Both the position numbers and the translations under genes were made by a program. Below, in pieces: positions 1 through 4,931 of a DNA stretch of 5,796 bases. How positions within the stretch are numbered: the first letter of the stretch is position 1; every line of letters starts with the position of its first letter. The DNA lies in NCBI GenBank assembly GCA_018400255.1, contig JAGYMO010000153.1, positions 1 to 5,796 of the forward strand, in the 5' to 3' direction. The notes under the pieces were generated by a model, which saw only the letters and a program-made list of their open reading frames with translations, was not told the DNA's origin and searched no databases. The DNA comes from Deltaproteobacteria bacterium (lineage in GTDB: Bacteria; Desulfobacterota; DSM-4660; Desulfatiglandales; B25-G16).

Positions 1-48
1 AACTGACTCTTAATCAGTAGGTTAGAGGTTCGATTCCTCTACGGCCTA
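1..48 (+). tRNA. tRNA-Lys (anticodon CUU), 3' part only
   Basis: The window opens inside a tRNA. The anticodon arm is visible as ACTGA (2-6) pairing with TCAGT (14-18) around the seven-base loop CTCTTAA (7-13), which places the anticodon CTT at 9-11 and so reads the lysine codon AAG. A five-base variable loop (19-23) follows. The T arm is AGAGG (24-28) and CCTCT (36-40) around TTCGATT. The 3' acceptor strand is ACGGCCT (41-47) with discriminator A at 48. The D arm and the 5' acceptor strand lie outside the window. CCA is not encoded, because TC follows the discriminator, so the tail must be added after transcription. Confidence 0.93.
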
Positions 49-61
49 TCAAGGAAAATAA

Positions 62-97
62 AGGGGTTTGGCTATCTTGGCCATCCCCCTTTTTTTG
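62..97 (+). terminator. Intrinsic terminator after tRNA-Lys
   Basis: AGGGG (62-66) pairs with CCCCT (86-90) and TGGC (69-72) pairs with GCCA (80-83), separated by a 2x2 internal loop. The stem is followed directly by a run of eight T (90-97). This is a textbook Rho-independent terminator 14 bases after the tRNA. It indicates that the tRNA unit ends here and that the downstream carrier gene is transcribed separately. Confidence 0.88.
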
Positions 98-393
98 GCT
101 AACATCCGTTAGATCTTGCATCTTAAACCCTTATTGCCTTTCCTTTTCGCCCTGTTTGCGTTAAAAATATATGCAGCACCCTGGTTAAGGATAGACTTTC
201 AGCTTCTAATCCCGCTAATATAGAGCTGGTAGTGACAGGACAGCCCTGCTTACGCTTTAACCTTTTTTAATTATCTCAAGTGCTATCTTTGCCTTATGTG
301 CCTGACCGTAAAGCCATTATAAGGGAGTTTCTTGTTTTGACCTCAGTAAAAACGTACCATGGATTCCGAATTTTGGGGTGTATTATATAAACT
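98..393. other. Intergenic spacer upstream of the MFS gene
   Basis: About 300 bases hold no supportable gene. A TTGACC hexamer (337-342) resembles a -35 box, but the hexamer 17 bases on (TGGATT) is a poor -10. The AT-rich TATTATATAA (381-390) looks like a -10 but sits only a few bases before the carrier's start codon. Used as a -10, it would give an almost leaderless message. No repeat of the tRNA 3' end, which would suggest an attachment site, is present. Confidence 0.5.
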
Positions 394-397
394 ATGA
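359..397 (+). other. Possible 12-codon leader ORF overlapping the MFS start
   Basis: An ATG at 359 opens a frame of 12 codons (MDSEFWGVLYKL) whose TGA stop (395-397) overlaps the carrier's ATG at 394 in an ATGA arrangement, the geometry associated with translational coupling. The carrier lacks a good Shine-Dalgarno sequence of its own: GGGG at 375-378 is about 15 bases from the ATG. However, the short frame has no Shine-Dalgarno sequence either and may be chance. Confidence 0.2.
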
Positions 398-1632
398 TGA
401 AAAAAATATTTTATGGATGGTGGATTGTACTCGCTTGTTCACTTATTGGCTTTTATGTTGGCGGCGTCATATTCTATGGTTTTACAGCCTTTTTTGAGCC
501 AATTAGAGAGGAATTTGGCTGGAGCTATACACAAATATCCCTTGCAGCCAGCCTTAGAGGCCTTGAGATGGGTATCTTTTCCCCATTTGTGGGTTTTCTC
601 GTCGATCGCTTTGGCTCCAAAAGGCTTATTTTTTGGGGAACAATCACCATTGGATTCGGCCTTATCCTTCTCAGCCGTACTGAATCACTTGCAATGTTTT
701 ATGGCTCATTTTTACTCATTGCCTTTGGTGCCGGTGGATGCGCCATGGTAGTTACCATGTCCGCAGTAGCCAATTGGTTTCACAGGAAGATTGGTTTAGC
801 CCTCGGCGTGATGGCCTCTGGAGTCGGCGCCAGTGGATTGATGGTCCCCGTCATAGTAAAACTTATCGATGTTTATGGCTGGAGGACTACCTTGATTATC
901 TCCGGGCTGGGAATGTGGATACTGGGCATACCTTTATCTTTCCTTATACGCAACAGACCGGAACAATATGGTTGGTTTCCGGATGGAATGCCGCCAAGTG
1001 AGCGTATACCAAGTTTGGAAGACAAAGGCACGGCAGTTGCCACAGTAGAAATTAGTTTTAGGGAATTAGTTAAAAAGAGATCCTTTCTGTATTTAATTAT
1101 AGCGGAAGTCATACGGATGATGATTATCGCAGCAGTTATCGTCCATATCATGCCATACCTGAGTAGCTTAGGTCTGCCAAGGGTTACTGCCGGGCTTTTC
1201 GCGGGCATTATTCCCCTGGCAAGTATTATTGGAAGGTTCGGCTTCGGCTGGTTAGGTGATCTATTCGATAAAAGATATGCCATGGCCTGGACATATGGCA
1301 TAATATCTTTAGGGATGCTGGCCTTTTGTTATGTGCAAATAATATGGGTTGCTTTTTTCTTTTTCCTGCTCTTTTCTCCAGGTTATGGGGGTAGTATAGT
1401 TCTGAGAGGAGCCATTCTCAGGGAATATTTTGGAAGGAATTCATTTGGCAAGATGATTGGGATCACCATGGGCGCTGGATCAATTGGAGGAATAATCGGG
1501 CCAACTTTGGCTGGGTGGCTGTTTGATACAGTGGGAAGCTATCGTCTTATCTGGCTTGTTTTTGGTGTATTAAGTGCCCTGTCCATAAGTCTGGTATTAA
1601 AGATTGAGAAGGATACCGTAAACTATCTATAA
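394..1632 (+). CDS. MFS transporter, monocarboxylate/oxalate-formate-like
   Basis: This is a 412-residue inner-membrane secondary carrier of the major facilitator superfamily. About twelve hydrophobic segments are visible (roughly 8-30, 47-70, 77-95, 98-120, 133-156, 163-186, 230-252, 265-288, 298-316, 317-338, 352-378 and 383-404), with a longer hydrophilic central loop at about 187-225. The loop 2-3 signature is present as GFLVDRFGSKR (67-77), with a second copy in the C-terminal half at about 283-294 (GWLGDLFDKR). The N-terminal YGWWIV and the stretch RNRPEQYGWFPDG after helix 6 are typical of the monocarboxylate/oxalate-formate-like branch, so an organic anion is the likely substrate; this is inference. 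The length is normal and no frame is broken. ATG codons stand at both 394 and 397, with no strong ribosome binding site to choose between them. The gene stands alone, with no enzyme beside it to suggest the substrate. Confidence 0.9.
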   Translation: MMKKIFYGWWIVLACSLIGFYVGGVIFYGFTAFFEPIREEFGWSYTQISLAASLRGLEMGIFSPFVGFLVDRFGSKRLIFWGTITIGFGLILLSRTESLAMFYGSFLLIAFGAGGCAMVVTMSAVANWFHRKIGLALGVMASGVGASGLMVPVIVKLIDVYGWRTTLIISGLGMWILGIPLSFLIRNRPEQYGWFPDGMPPSERIPSLEDKGTAVATVEISFRELVKKRSFLYLIIAEVIRMMIIAAVIVHIMPYLSSLGLPRVTAGLFAGIIPLASIIGRFGFGWLGDLFDKRYAMAWTYGIISLGMLAFCYVQIIWVAFFFFLLFSPGYGGSIVLRGAILREYFGRNSFGKMIGITMGAGSIGGIIGPTLAGWLFDTVGSYRLIWLVFGVLSALSISLVLKIEKDTVNYL

Positions 1633-1802
1633 AAATATAAAAAGTCACTCAGTCACCTGCCTGCCACAAATCTCTAATGTAGAAATTGATTTTTCATGAT
1701 CATTCAAAAACTATTATTTGTTTAATTTGCACTCTCTTTTATCCTTTTATCGTTACAATAATGACCGGCAAGATTAATTCAGCTGAACAGCACCTCTATC
1801 CC

Positions 1803-1831
1803 TTGATCTTTCTTTTTCCCTAATCTATACT
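1803..1831 (+). promoter_or_regulatory. Predicted sigma-70 type promoter for the 71-residue protein
   Basis: TTGATC (1803-1808) and TATACT (1826-1831) are separated by exactly 17 bases. The -35 matches the consensus at four of six positions and the -10 at five of six. Transcription would begin near 1838, giving a leader of about 60 bases before the TTG start at 1898. This is a pattern match only. Confidence 0.5.
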
Positions 1832-1897
1832 CCATGAGGCTAAAGTCCTTTTCAAAACAATCGTTAATCATCAGGCCTTTTTCACGGAGGAGAAACC

Positions 1898-2113
1898 TTG
1901 AGCGATAATCCCACAGAAAAACTATTTAATTATATAACCCTGTTAGAAGATGCAAACGAGCAACTGGTCAGGATTCTAAAAATGAGTACACAGCTTTTGG
2001 AGCACTGTAAGCCAGTTGTCCCTGATCCAGAGACCTGGCAAGATATGATCGATGCCTTTAATCATACTATTGAGGCAGAGGAACAGATGATTCAAAAGAA
2101 AACACTACAGTAG
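1898..2113 (+). CDS. Small helical protein of unknown function (71 aa, TTG start)
   Basis: I do not recognise the family. The start is TTG at 1898. GGAGGAG (1886-1892) is a strong, well-spaced ribosome binding site for it, and the next in-frame ATG comes 28 codons later, which would remove nearly half the protein. The product is acidic and has no signal peptide or membrane segment, so it should be cytoplasmic. Two amphipathic helices are suggested, at about residues 7-36 and 44-68, joined by a turn rich in proline (KPVVPDPETW, 38-47). Leucine and isoleucine spacing in the first helix fits a helical hairpin or a short coiled coil. There is one cysteine (37). The gene has its own predicted promoter and no close partner, and no terminator is evident after it. 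The good start signals, with a consistent helical pattern, make it a likely real gene. Confidence 0.72.
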   Translation: MSDNPTEKLFNYITLLEDANEQLVRILKMSTQLLEHCKPVVPDPETWQDMIDAFNHTIEAEEQMIQKKTLQ

Positions 2114-2527
2114 CTGGGGAAGCATGTGGAAGAAAAATTTGGCTCCAAGAAATCGTTATATTTAAAAAATTTCCCACAACTAACGCGTTTAAAATAAATT
2201 CGCTGTCCGAACTGTTTGTTTGAAAAGGGTATGATAAACAGGGTTTCGATCTTGCAGGGACATGGCGCATAAAGTCCTTGATAAGGATCTATCGGGCAGC
2301 CTTTTATCTCAATTATATGGAAGCCTGCATGCCAAATACCTCTTATCCTTTACGCTCAGTAGATAAACTGATGGGAAGCCTGTGCAACGGCCTGACAGTT
2401 AACAATTGTAGCTGGGGAAATGCCCTCAGCAAATATTGCGGGTTTTCGGCTAAAAACCTAAGAGGTGCTATGGAAGGGAAAATAGGTAGCCGGTTCTAAC
2501 CAATTTTTAACAGGGAGCCTATCTAAA
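2114..2527. other. Intergenic region rich in small hairpins, no confident gene
   Basis: About 410 bases lie between the helical protein and the convergent membrane-protein gene. The first part (2114-2250) is AT-rich and featureless. From about 2256 to 2500 the composition rises to roughly 45% GC and several short stems appear: AGGGAC/GTCCTT (2256-2261/2274-2279), TCCTT/AAGGA (2275-2279/2283-2287), TCAGT/ACTGA (2356-2360/2367-2371), GCTGGGG/CCC-T-CAGC (2411-2417/2423-2430) and GGTTTT/AAAACC (2441-2446/2453-2458). The segment resembles no riboswitch or RNA class that I could match by eye. It may be an unrecognised RNA, a decayed gene or plain spacer. Confidence 0.4.
2278..2499 (+). CDS. Doubtful 73-codon open frame
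   Basis: This frame of 73 codons opens with TTG at 2278, and internal ATG codons at 2317 and 2329 give shorter versions. No candidate start has a good Shine-Dalgarno sequence; GGAAG before the ATG at 2329 is the best of a weak set. The predicted product has four cysteines and no clear helical or hydrophobic pattern, and I recognise no family in it. The same bases form several hairpins, and an alternative - strand frame is open through part of the stretch. It may be a chance frame, a remnant or a real small gene. It is listed only so that it is not lost. Confidence 0.15.
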   Translation: MIRIYRAAFYLNYMEACMPNTSYPLRSVDKLMGSLCNGLTVNNCSWGNALSKYCGFSAKNLRGAMEGKIGSRF

Positions 2528-2971
2528 TTAAGCTATTTTATCATTTCTTTTGTTCAAGACCTGAAACAGCCCTGCAATAAAAAACGCAATGCTTGCGCCA
2601 AAAAAAATGCCGGCAATTAAAGCATTTATTAAAATAGATACCCGTACCTTGTTCCAATTGTTTAATCGAACAGATACATCAGCACTGCCAATGGGTTTGT
2701 ACTTGCCATTTTCATCCAAGACCAAAAGCGTGCCTTCGGACAAGTGGCTTTCTATGGTTTTACCATTTATGGATAGCTTGAATGAATCTCTTGTCTCATG
2801 AATTCTTAAGGGCATAGTTTTGGCAGTCCACCATATATCTCTGTTTTCACCAAATGCCCTGTAAAGCTGAACAATAAAACTGCTGCCAATAGTGAAAATA
2901 CCGATAATACCTATAAGAAGTAAGGGGTTTATGCCTGCCTTTTTTATTTTTTTATCCTTTGCTATCAGCAT
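2528..2971 (-). CDS. Two-helix membrane protein of unknown function
   Basis: The product has 147 residues and I do not recognise its family. A basic N-terminus (KDKKIKKAG) is followed by a hydrophobic segment at about 15-36. A polar domain follows at about 38-110, rich in beta-type alternation and containing DSFKLSINGK and LLVLDENGKYKPIG. A second hydrophobic segment lies at about 112-138, before a short basic tail (NKRNDK). The positive-inside rule puts both ends in the cytoplasm and the central domain outside. The layout is that of a small membrane-anchored protein with an external beta domain, though no ligand can be named. The ATG at 2971 has only a weak ribosome binding site. It lies 45 bases behind the DUF3795 gene on the same strand with no terminator between, so co-transcription is likely. 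No clear terminator follows it. Confidence 0.72.
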   Translation of the reverse strand: MLIAKDKKIKKAGINPLLLIGIIGIFTIGSSFIVQLYRAFGENRDIWWTAKTMPLRIHETRDSFKLSINGKTIESHLSEGTLLVLDENGKYKPIGSADVSVRLNNWNKVRVSILINALIAGIFFGASIAFFIAGLFQVLNKRNDKIA

Positions 2972-3016
2972 GAATTATCTTAGTGGCGACATCAAGCTCT
3001 TACGGCGCGAAAATAA

Positions 3017-3508
3017 TCAATCCAAATCCAGCTTTGCTTTACACTTATTACACCTTACGGCTCCCCTGAAGACCTTATTGCCGCATTCGGGACAAATATA
3101 TCTGGCCTCTTCATCTTCGATAAATTTTTCCGTTCCGACCTCCCGCCAATACGGAATGGCACGTAAAATAACCTTTTTCCCAACAGCCATAGGGAAATTT
3201 TCAATATACCTGCAAGGAAATTCATTGCATTGATAGCATCCAGTATAGCCCTTTTCCCTTGTACAATCTCTAATCTCGCAGTGCTTACAATACATAAATA
3301 CGTTATCGGATAAACACCCATCGCATCTGATATCTTCCTTTCTTAGATTTTCGCTACCAGGAAGGGTGCCTTTCCCGGAAATTTCCCCTTTGTACAGGCT
3401 TACTAAGCGTTCTTTCAATTTATCATTATTATCCCGGTGCGCGATATAAACGGCGCAAACTCCGCAGTAAAGCCCACAAGGACCGATCAAGGCCGGATTT
3501 ACTTTCAT
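3017..3508 (-). CDS. DUF3795 cysteine-rich protein with C-terminal zinc ribbon
   Basis: The product has 163 residues and 15 cysteines. The N-terminal GPCGLYCGVCAVY (9-21) is the hallmark opening of the DUF3795 family. It is followed by CDGC (62-65), CKHC (74-77), C82 in IRDC, then CYQC (91-94) and the conserved EFPCRYIENFP (96-106). The C-terminus carries a separate zinc ribbon, CPEC (139-142) with CNKC (153-156). The cysteine spacing suggests metal binding (zinc or an iron-sulfur centre). The biochemical role of the family is not known to me, so none is assigned. There is no signal peptide, and the protein should be cytoplasmic. The ATG at 3508 is preceded by AGAGGAG at good spacing, and an extended -10 promoter lies about 50 bases upstream. 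It is probably the first gene of an operon with the two-helix membrane protein that starts 45 bases after its stop. Confidence 0.88.
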   Translation of the reverse strand: MKVNPALIGPCGLYCGVCAVYIAHRDNNDKLKERLVSLYKGEISGKGTLPGSENLRKEDIRCDGCLSDNVFMYCKHCEIRDCTREKGYTGCYQCNEFPCRYIENFPMAVGKKVILRAIPYWREVGTEKFIEDEEARYICPECGNKVFRGAVRCNKCKAKLDLD

Positions 3509-3554
3509 AATTCTACTCCTCTAATCGATTGCGTTTTGATAGTACACAGGCATC

Positions 3555-3583
3555 ATTATAGCAGGCAAAATTTCGCGATGTTC
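3555..3583 (-). promoter_or_regulatory. Predicted extended -10 promoter for the DUF3795 operon
   Basis: Read on the - strand, TGCTATAAT (3563-3555) is a perfect extended -10 element (TGnTATAAT). The -35 position 17 bases upstream reads GAACAT (3583-3578), which is poor, as is common when an extended -10 is present. Transcription would start near 3548, leaving a leader of about 40 bases that ends in the AGAGGAG ribosome binding site (3522-3516) before the ATG at 3508. Confidence 0.6.
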
Positions 3584-3992
3584 CTGCCGTAAATAGAAAA
3601 ATACACAGCTAATACTATTGCCTCAAAAAAATAGGCATCCCGCCCCTGAAATAAGCTCTCAACTAAAACCGACTTTACAAGGCACTATGTGTTTCTTCAT
3701 GACCAAATGTCCTAAGTTATCTAAAACGTAGCCGTATTTCTACATTTATCAGTTAAAGGGATCCCTCGCAACAGATTGTTCCATAGTTTATGCATCAGAA
3801 TCCATCATGATGAGAAGAGCAATTATGTCGATCAGATTACACTACATTTGCAAAATGAGGATTAAGAGAAAAAACGATATCAAGAAAAATTAATTATTCT
3901 ACGAGTGGTCTTTAAGGTCTAATATTGAATCATCCAATTCAGTTTTATAAATCAATTTATCGATTAAGTAATGATTGGAGTGTTATTTGGAA
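3584..3992. other. AT-rich intergenic spacer
   Basis: About 410 bases upstream of the DUF3795 promoter and downstream of the GspE-N-like gene contain no frame with a credible start signal. A short inverted repeat, TGCCT (3619-3623) with AGGCA (3633-3637), encloses a run of seven A. As a terminator for - strand transcription it would be weak, because the T run falls in the loop. A second short stem, TGAAT/ATTCA, lies near 3925-3940 after the GspE-N-like gene and is too AT-rich to call. Confidence 0.45.
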
Positions 3993-4211
3993 TTATCTTC
4001 GATCTGTTTCAAATGAATTTATAACTTCATCAATTTGTTGAATGGTCATTAATCCCAAGTCAAGCAGTATTGCACCAATTAGCCTGTGTTCACCCTTTTC
4101 TAAATTCTCCTCTACTTGAATTGTGAAGGCCTTAATAAGCTGTTCTTGGTTTATAAATCCCTTTTTCACGGCTATAGTTCCAAAGCGTTTATCAAGTTCT
4201 TTTTCAACCAT
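3993..4211 (-). CDS. Stand-alone GspE/MshE N-terminal-like domain protein (72 aa)
   Basis: This small soluble protein resembles the N-terminal domain of type II secretion/type IV pilus assembly ATPases (the T2SSE_N or MshEN family). The recognisable pattern is RFGTIAVKKGFI (9-20), then NQEQLIKAF (21-29), then HRLIGAILLDLGLMT (42-56) with QQIDEVI (58-64), giving a helical repeat with conserved G, L and Q positions. In full-length ATPases this region precedes the motor domain, and in some proteins it binds cyclic di-GMP. Here the ATPase is absent and the frame ends cleanly, so it is a single-domain protein rather than an obvious truncation. A signalling or adaptor role is inference. ATG at 4211 has GGAG (4221-4218) six bases upstream. 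No pilus or secretion gene is nearby, and the gene appears to be its own unit. Confidence 0.75.
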   Translation of the reverse strand: MVEKELDKRFGTIAVKKGFINQEQLIKAFTIQVEENLEKGEHRLIGAILLDLGLMTIQQIDEVINSFETDRR

Positions 4212-4252
4212 CCATATCTCCAGTCTTTTTGTTTTATAGCTTTTAGTCCCTT

Positions 4253-4280
4253 GTTAGAACGTTTATATAAAAATAGTCAA
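4253..4280 (-). promoter_or_regulatory. Possible promoter for the GspE-N-like gene
   Basis: On the - strand TTGACT (4280-4275) matches five of six -35 positions. TCTAAC (4258-4253), 16 bases further on, matches the -10 at four of six. Transcription would start near 4246, about 35 bases before the ATG at 4211. The fit is moderate, and the AT-rich surroundings make chance matches likely. Confidence 0.35.
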
Positions 4281-4356
4281 GCAATTTCTTACAATGAGGA
4301 ATATGGAGTGGATAAAAAATTTTCAATGTAATCAATTATATTTTTGTATAAATGCG

Positions 4357-4386
4357 CGGGTAAGGCATTGATCCTGAAAATGCCCG
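4357..4386. repeat. Overlapping inverted repeats between the GspE-N-like and RRM genes
   Basis: GGCATT (4364-4369) pairs perfectly with AATGCC (4379-4384) around a nine-base loop. CGGG (4357-4360) could instead pair with CCCG (4383-4386), which shares bases with the first stem, so the two are mutually exclusive. There is no T run on the - strand side and only an interrupted T-rich stretch on the + side, so it is not a convincing terminator. The rest of the 4212-4535 spacer is plain AT-rich sequence apart from the features listed separately. Confidence 0.35.
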
Positions 4387-4473
4387 ATATTTCTTATTTC
4401 TAAGCCAGACATACGATTTAAGACTTCGCCATTATTTATAAATCAGACAAGCGCTAGGTCCAGATAAAAAAAC

Positions 4474-4613
4474 AGGAGGCATAGGGCATGAATAACATAC
4501 TTGCCGAAAGGGATTTGAGTTACATCATGATTATATCAAGAGCGAAGACGAGCCTCATTTACATTAATCCTTCGCCCCTTCAATTCCCTGCCATTAAGCC
4601 CTTCAATAGCTAA
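4474..4613 (+). other. Orphan ribosome binding site and 41-codon frame opposite the RRM gene
   Basis: A full AGGAGG (4474-4479) stands eight bases before an ATG at 4488, a near-ideal start signal on the + strand. The frame runs 41 codons to TAA at 4611-4613 and begins MNNILAERDLSY. Its last two-thirds lie antisense to the 3' end of the RRM gene, where the sequence is set by the other strand. I recognise no family. It could be the surviving 5' end of a deleted gene, a real microprotein, or chance. No good promoter is visible upstream. Confidence 0.25.
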
Positions 4614-4781
4614 TTGTGCTTCATCCTTATTTGGCATCTCAACAAATCCAAAACCTCTGGATTCTCCACTGTACCTATTCTTAACAATATTGACAGAATC
4701 AACCTGGCCAATGGCCTCGAATTCCTTTCTAAGATCCTCTTCGGTCGCCTTGTAGGATAGACTCCCTACATAGATATTCAT
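4536..4781 (-). CDS. Single-RRM RNA-binding protein (81 aa)
   Basis: This is a small cytoplasmic protein made of one RNA recognition motif, of the kind found in cyanobacteria and many other bacteria. RNP2 is IYVGSLSY (3-10) and RNP1 is RGFGFVEM (42-49), with the aromatic residues Y4, F44 and F46 that stack on RNA bases. The beta-alpha-beta-beta-alpha-beta order is complete: helix 1 is TEEDLRKEFEAIG (13-25), helix 2 is DEAQLAIEGLNG (53-64), and the last strand is RRINVNEA (70-77). Only a few residues follow, so there is no glycine-rich tail. It should bind single-stranded RNA, but the targets are unknown. ATG at 4781 has a strong AGGGAGGA (4793-4786). The leader just upstream is highly structured (separate entry), and a cold-response or autoregulatory role is inference by analogy with cyanobacterial relatives. 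It lies 150 bases after the radical SAM gene on the same strand. Confidence 0.92.
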   Translation of the reverse strand: MNIYVGSLSYKATEEDLRKEFEAIGQVDSVNIVKNRYSGESRGFGFVEMPNKDEAQLAIEGLNGRELKGRRINVNEARLRS

Positions 4782-4785
4782 TGTA

Positions 4786-4860
4786 TCCTCCCTTTTTAAC
4801 TGTAAAAAGTTACGCAGCTATAGTTACTATCTCCACCGAAAAAAAACTTTGACTGCGTAA
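4786..4860 (-). promoter_or_regulatory. Structured mRNA leader of the RRM gene
   Basis: Read as RNA on the - strand, TTACGCAG (4860-4853) pairs perfectly with CTGCGTAA (4817-4810), closing a 35-base loop that contains a mini-stem ATAGT/ACTAT (4830-4820) and a run of eight U. With no gap, a second stem follows: CTTTTTA (4809-4803), loop CAGT, TAAAAAG (4798-4792). Its last two bases are the first two of the ribosome binding site AGGGAGGA (4793-4786). The two stems could stack coaxially next to the Shine-Dalgarno sequence, an arrangement suited to controlling ribosome access. The 8-bp repeat could alternatively be a DNA operator. The transcription start is not established. Confidence 0.5.
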
Positions 4861-4931
4861 AAATGGGGCAAACCTACATGCCGGTGAACCCTCTATATTA
4901 TGTCAAGCAGCGTTTCTCTTTGCGAATTATT

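Noticed and set aside
1..393. Integration site at the tRNA-Lys 3' end
   Set aside because: No copy of the tRNA 3' sequence occurs elsewhere in the window, and no integrase gene is present.
413..1301. Open frames in other phases and on the - strand across the carrier gene (413-751, 738-1001, 873-1301)
   Set aside because: They lie wholly inside a complete MFS gene with clear membrane segments, and show no family features or start signals of their own.
2067..2270. A - strand 67-codon frame overlapping the end of the small helical protein
   Set aside because: There is no ribosome binding site and no recognisable pattern, and it overlaps the better supported + strand gene.
2340..2500. GEMM-I cyclic di-GMP riboswitch
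   Set aside because: Only the GGTAGCCGGTT end is reminiscent; the conserved CGCAAAGC core and the GNRA-capped first hairpin are not found in the right order.
2589..3321. Open frames opposite or inside the two-helix and DUF3795 genes (2589-2801, 2892-3233, 3055-3321)
   Set aside because: These are shadows of the - strand genes, whose cysteine motifs and membrane segments are clear.
3619..3637. Terminator from TGCCT/AGGCA around a poly-A/T run
   Set aside because: The stem is only five pairs and the T run is in the loop rather than after the stem.
4116..4331. A + strand 71-codon frame across the GspE-N-like gene's 5' end
   Set aside because: It is antisense to a recognisable domain and has no Shine-Dalgarno sequence.
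4818..4843. Eight-codon upstream frame starting GTG inside the RRM leader
   Set aside because: It has no ribosome binding site, and the bases are better explained by the mini-stem and the outer repeat.
4878..4906. Promoter for the RRM gene based on a perfect TTGACA (4906-4901 on the - strand)
   Set aside because: At spacings of 16-19 bases no hexamer resembles a -10 (CGGCAT at 17), so only the -35 is convincing.
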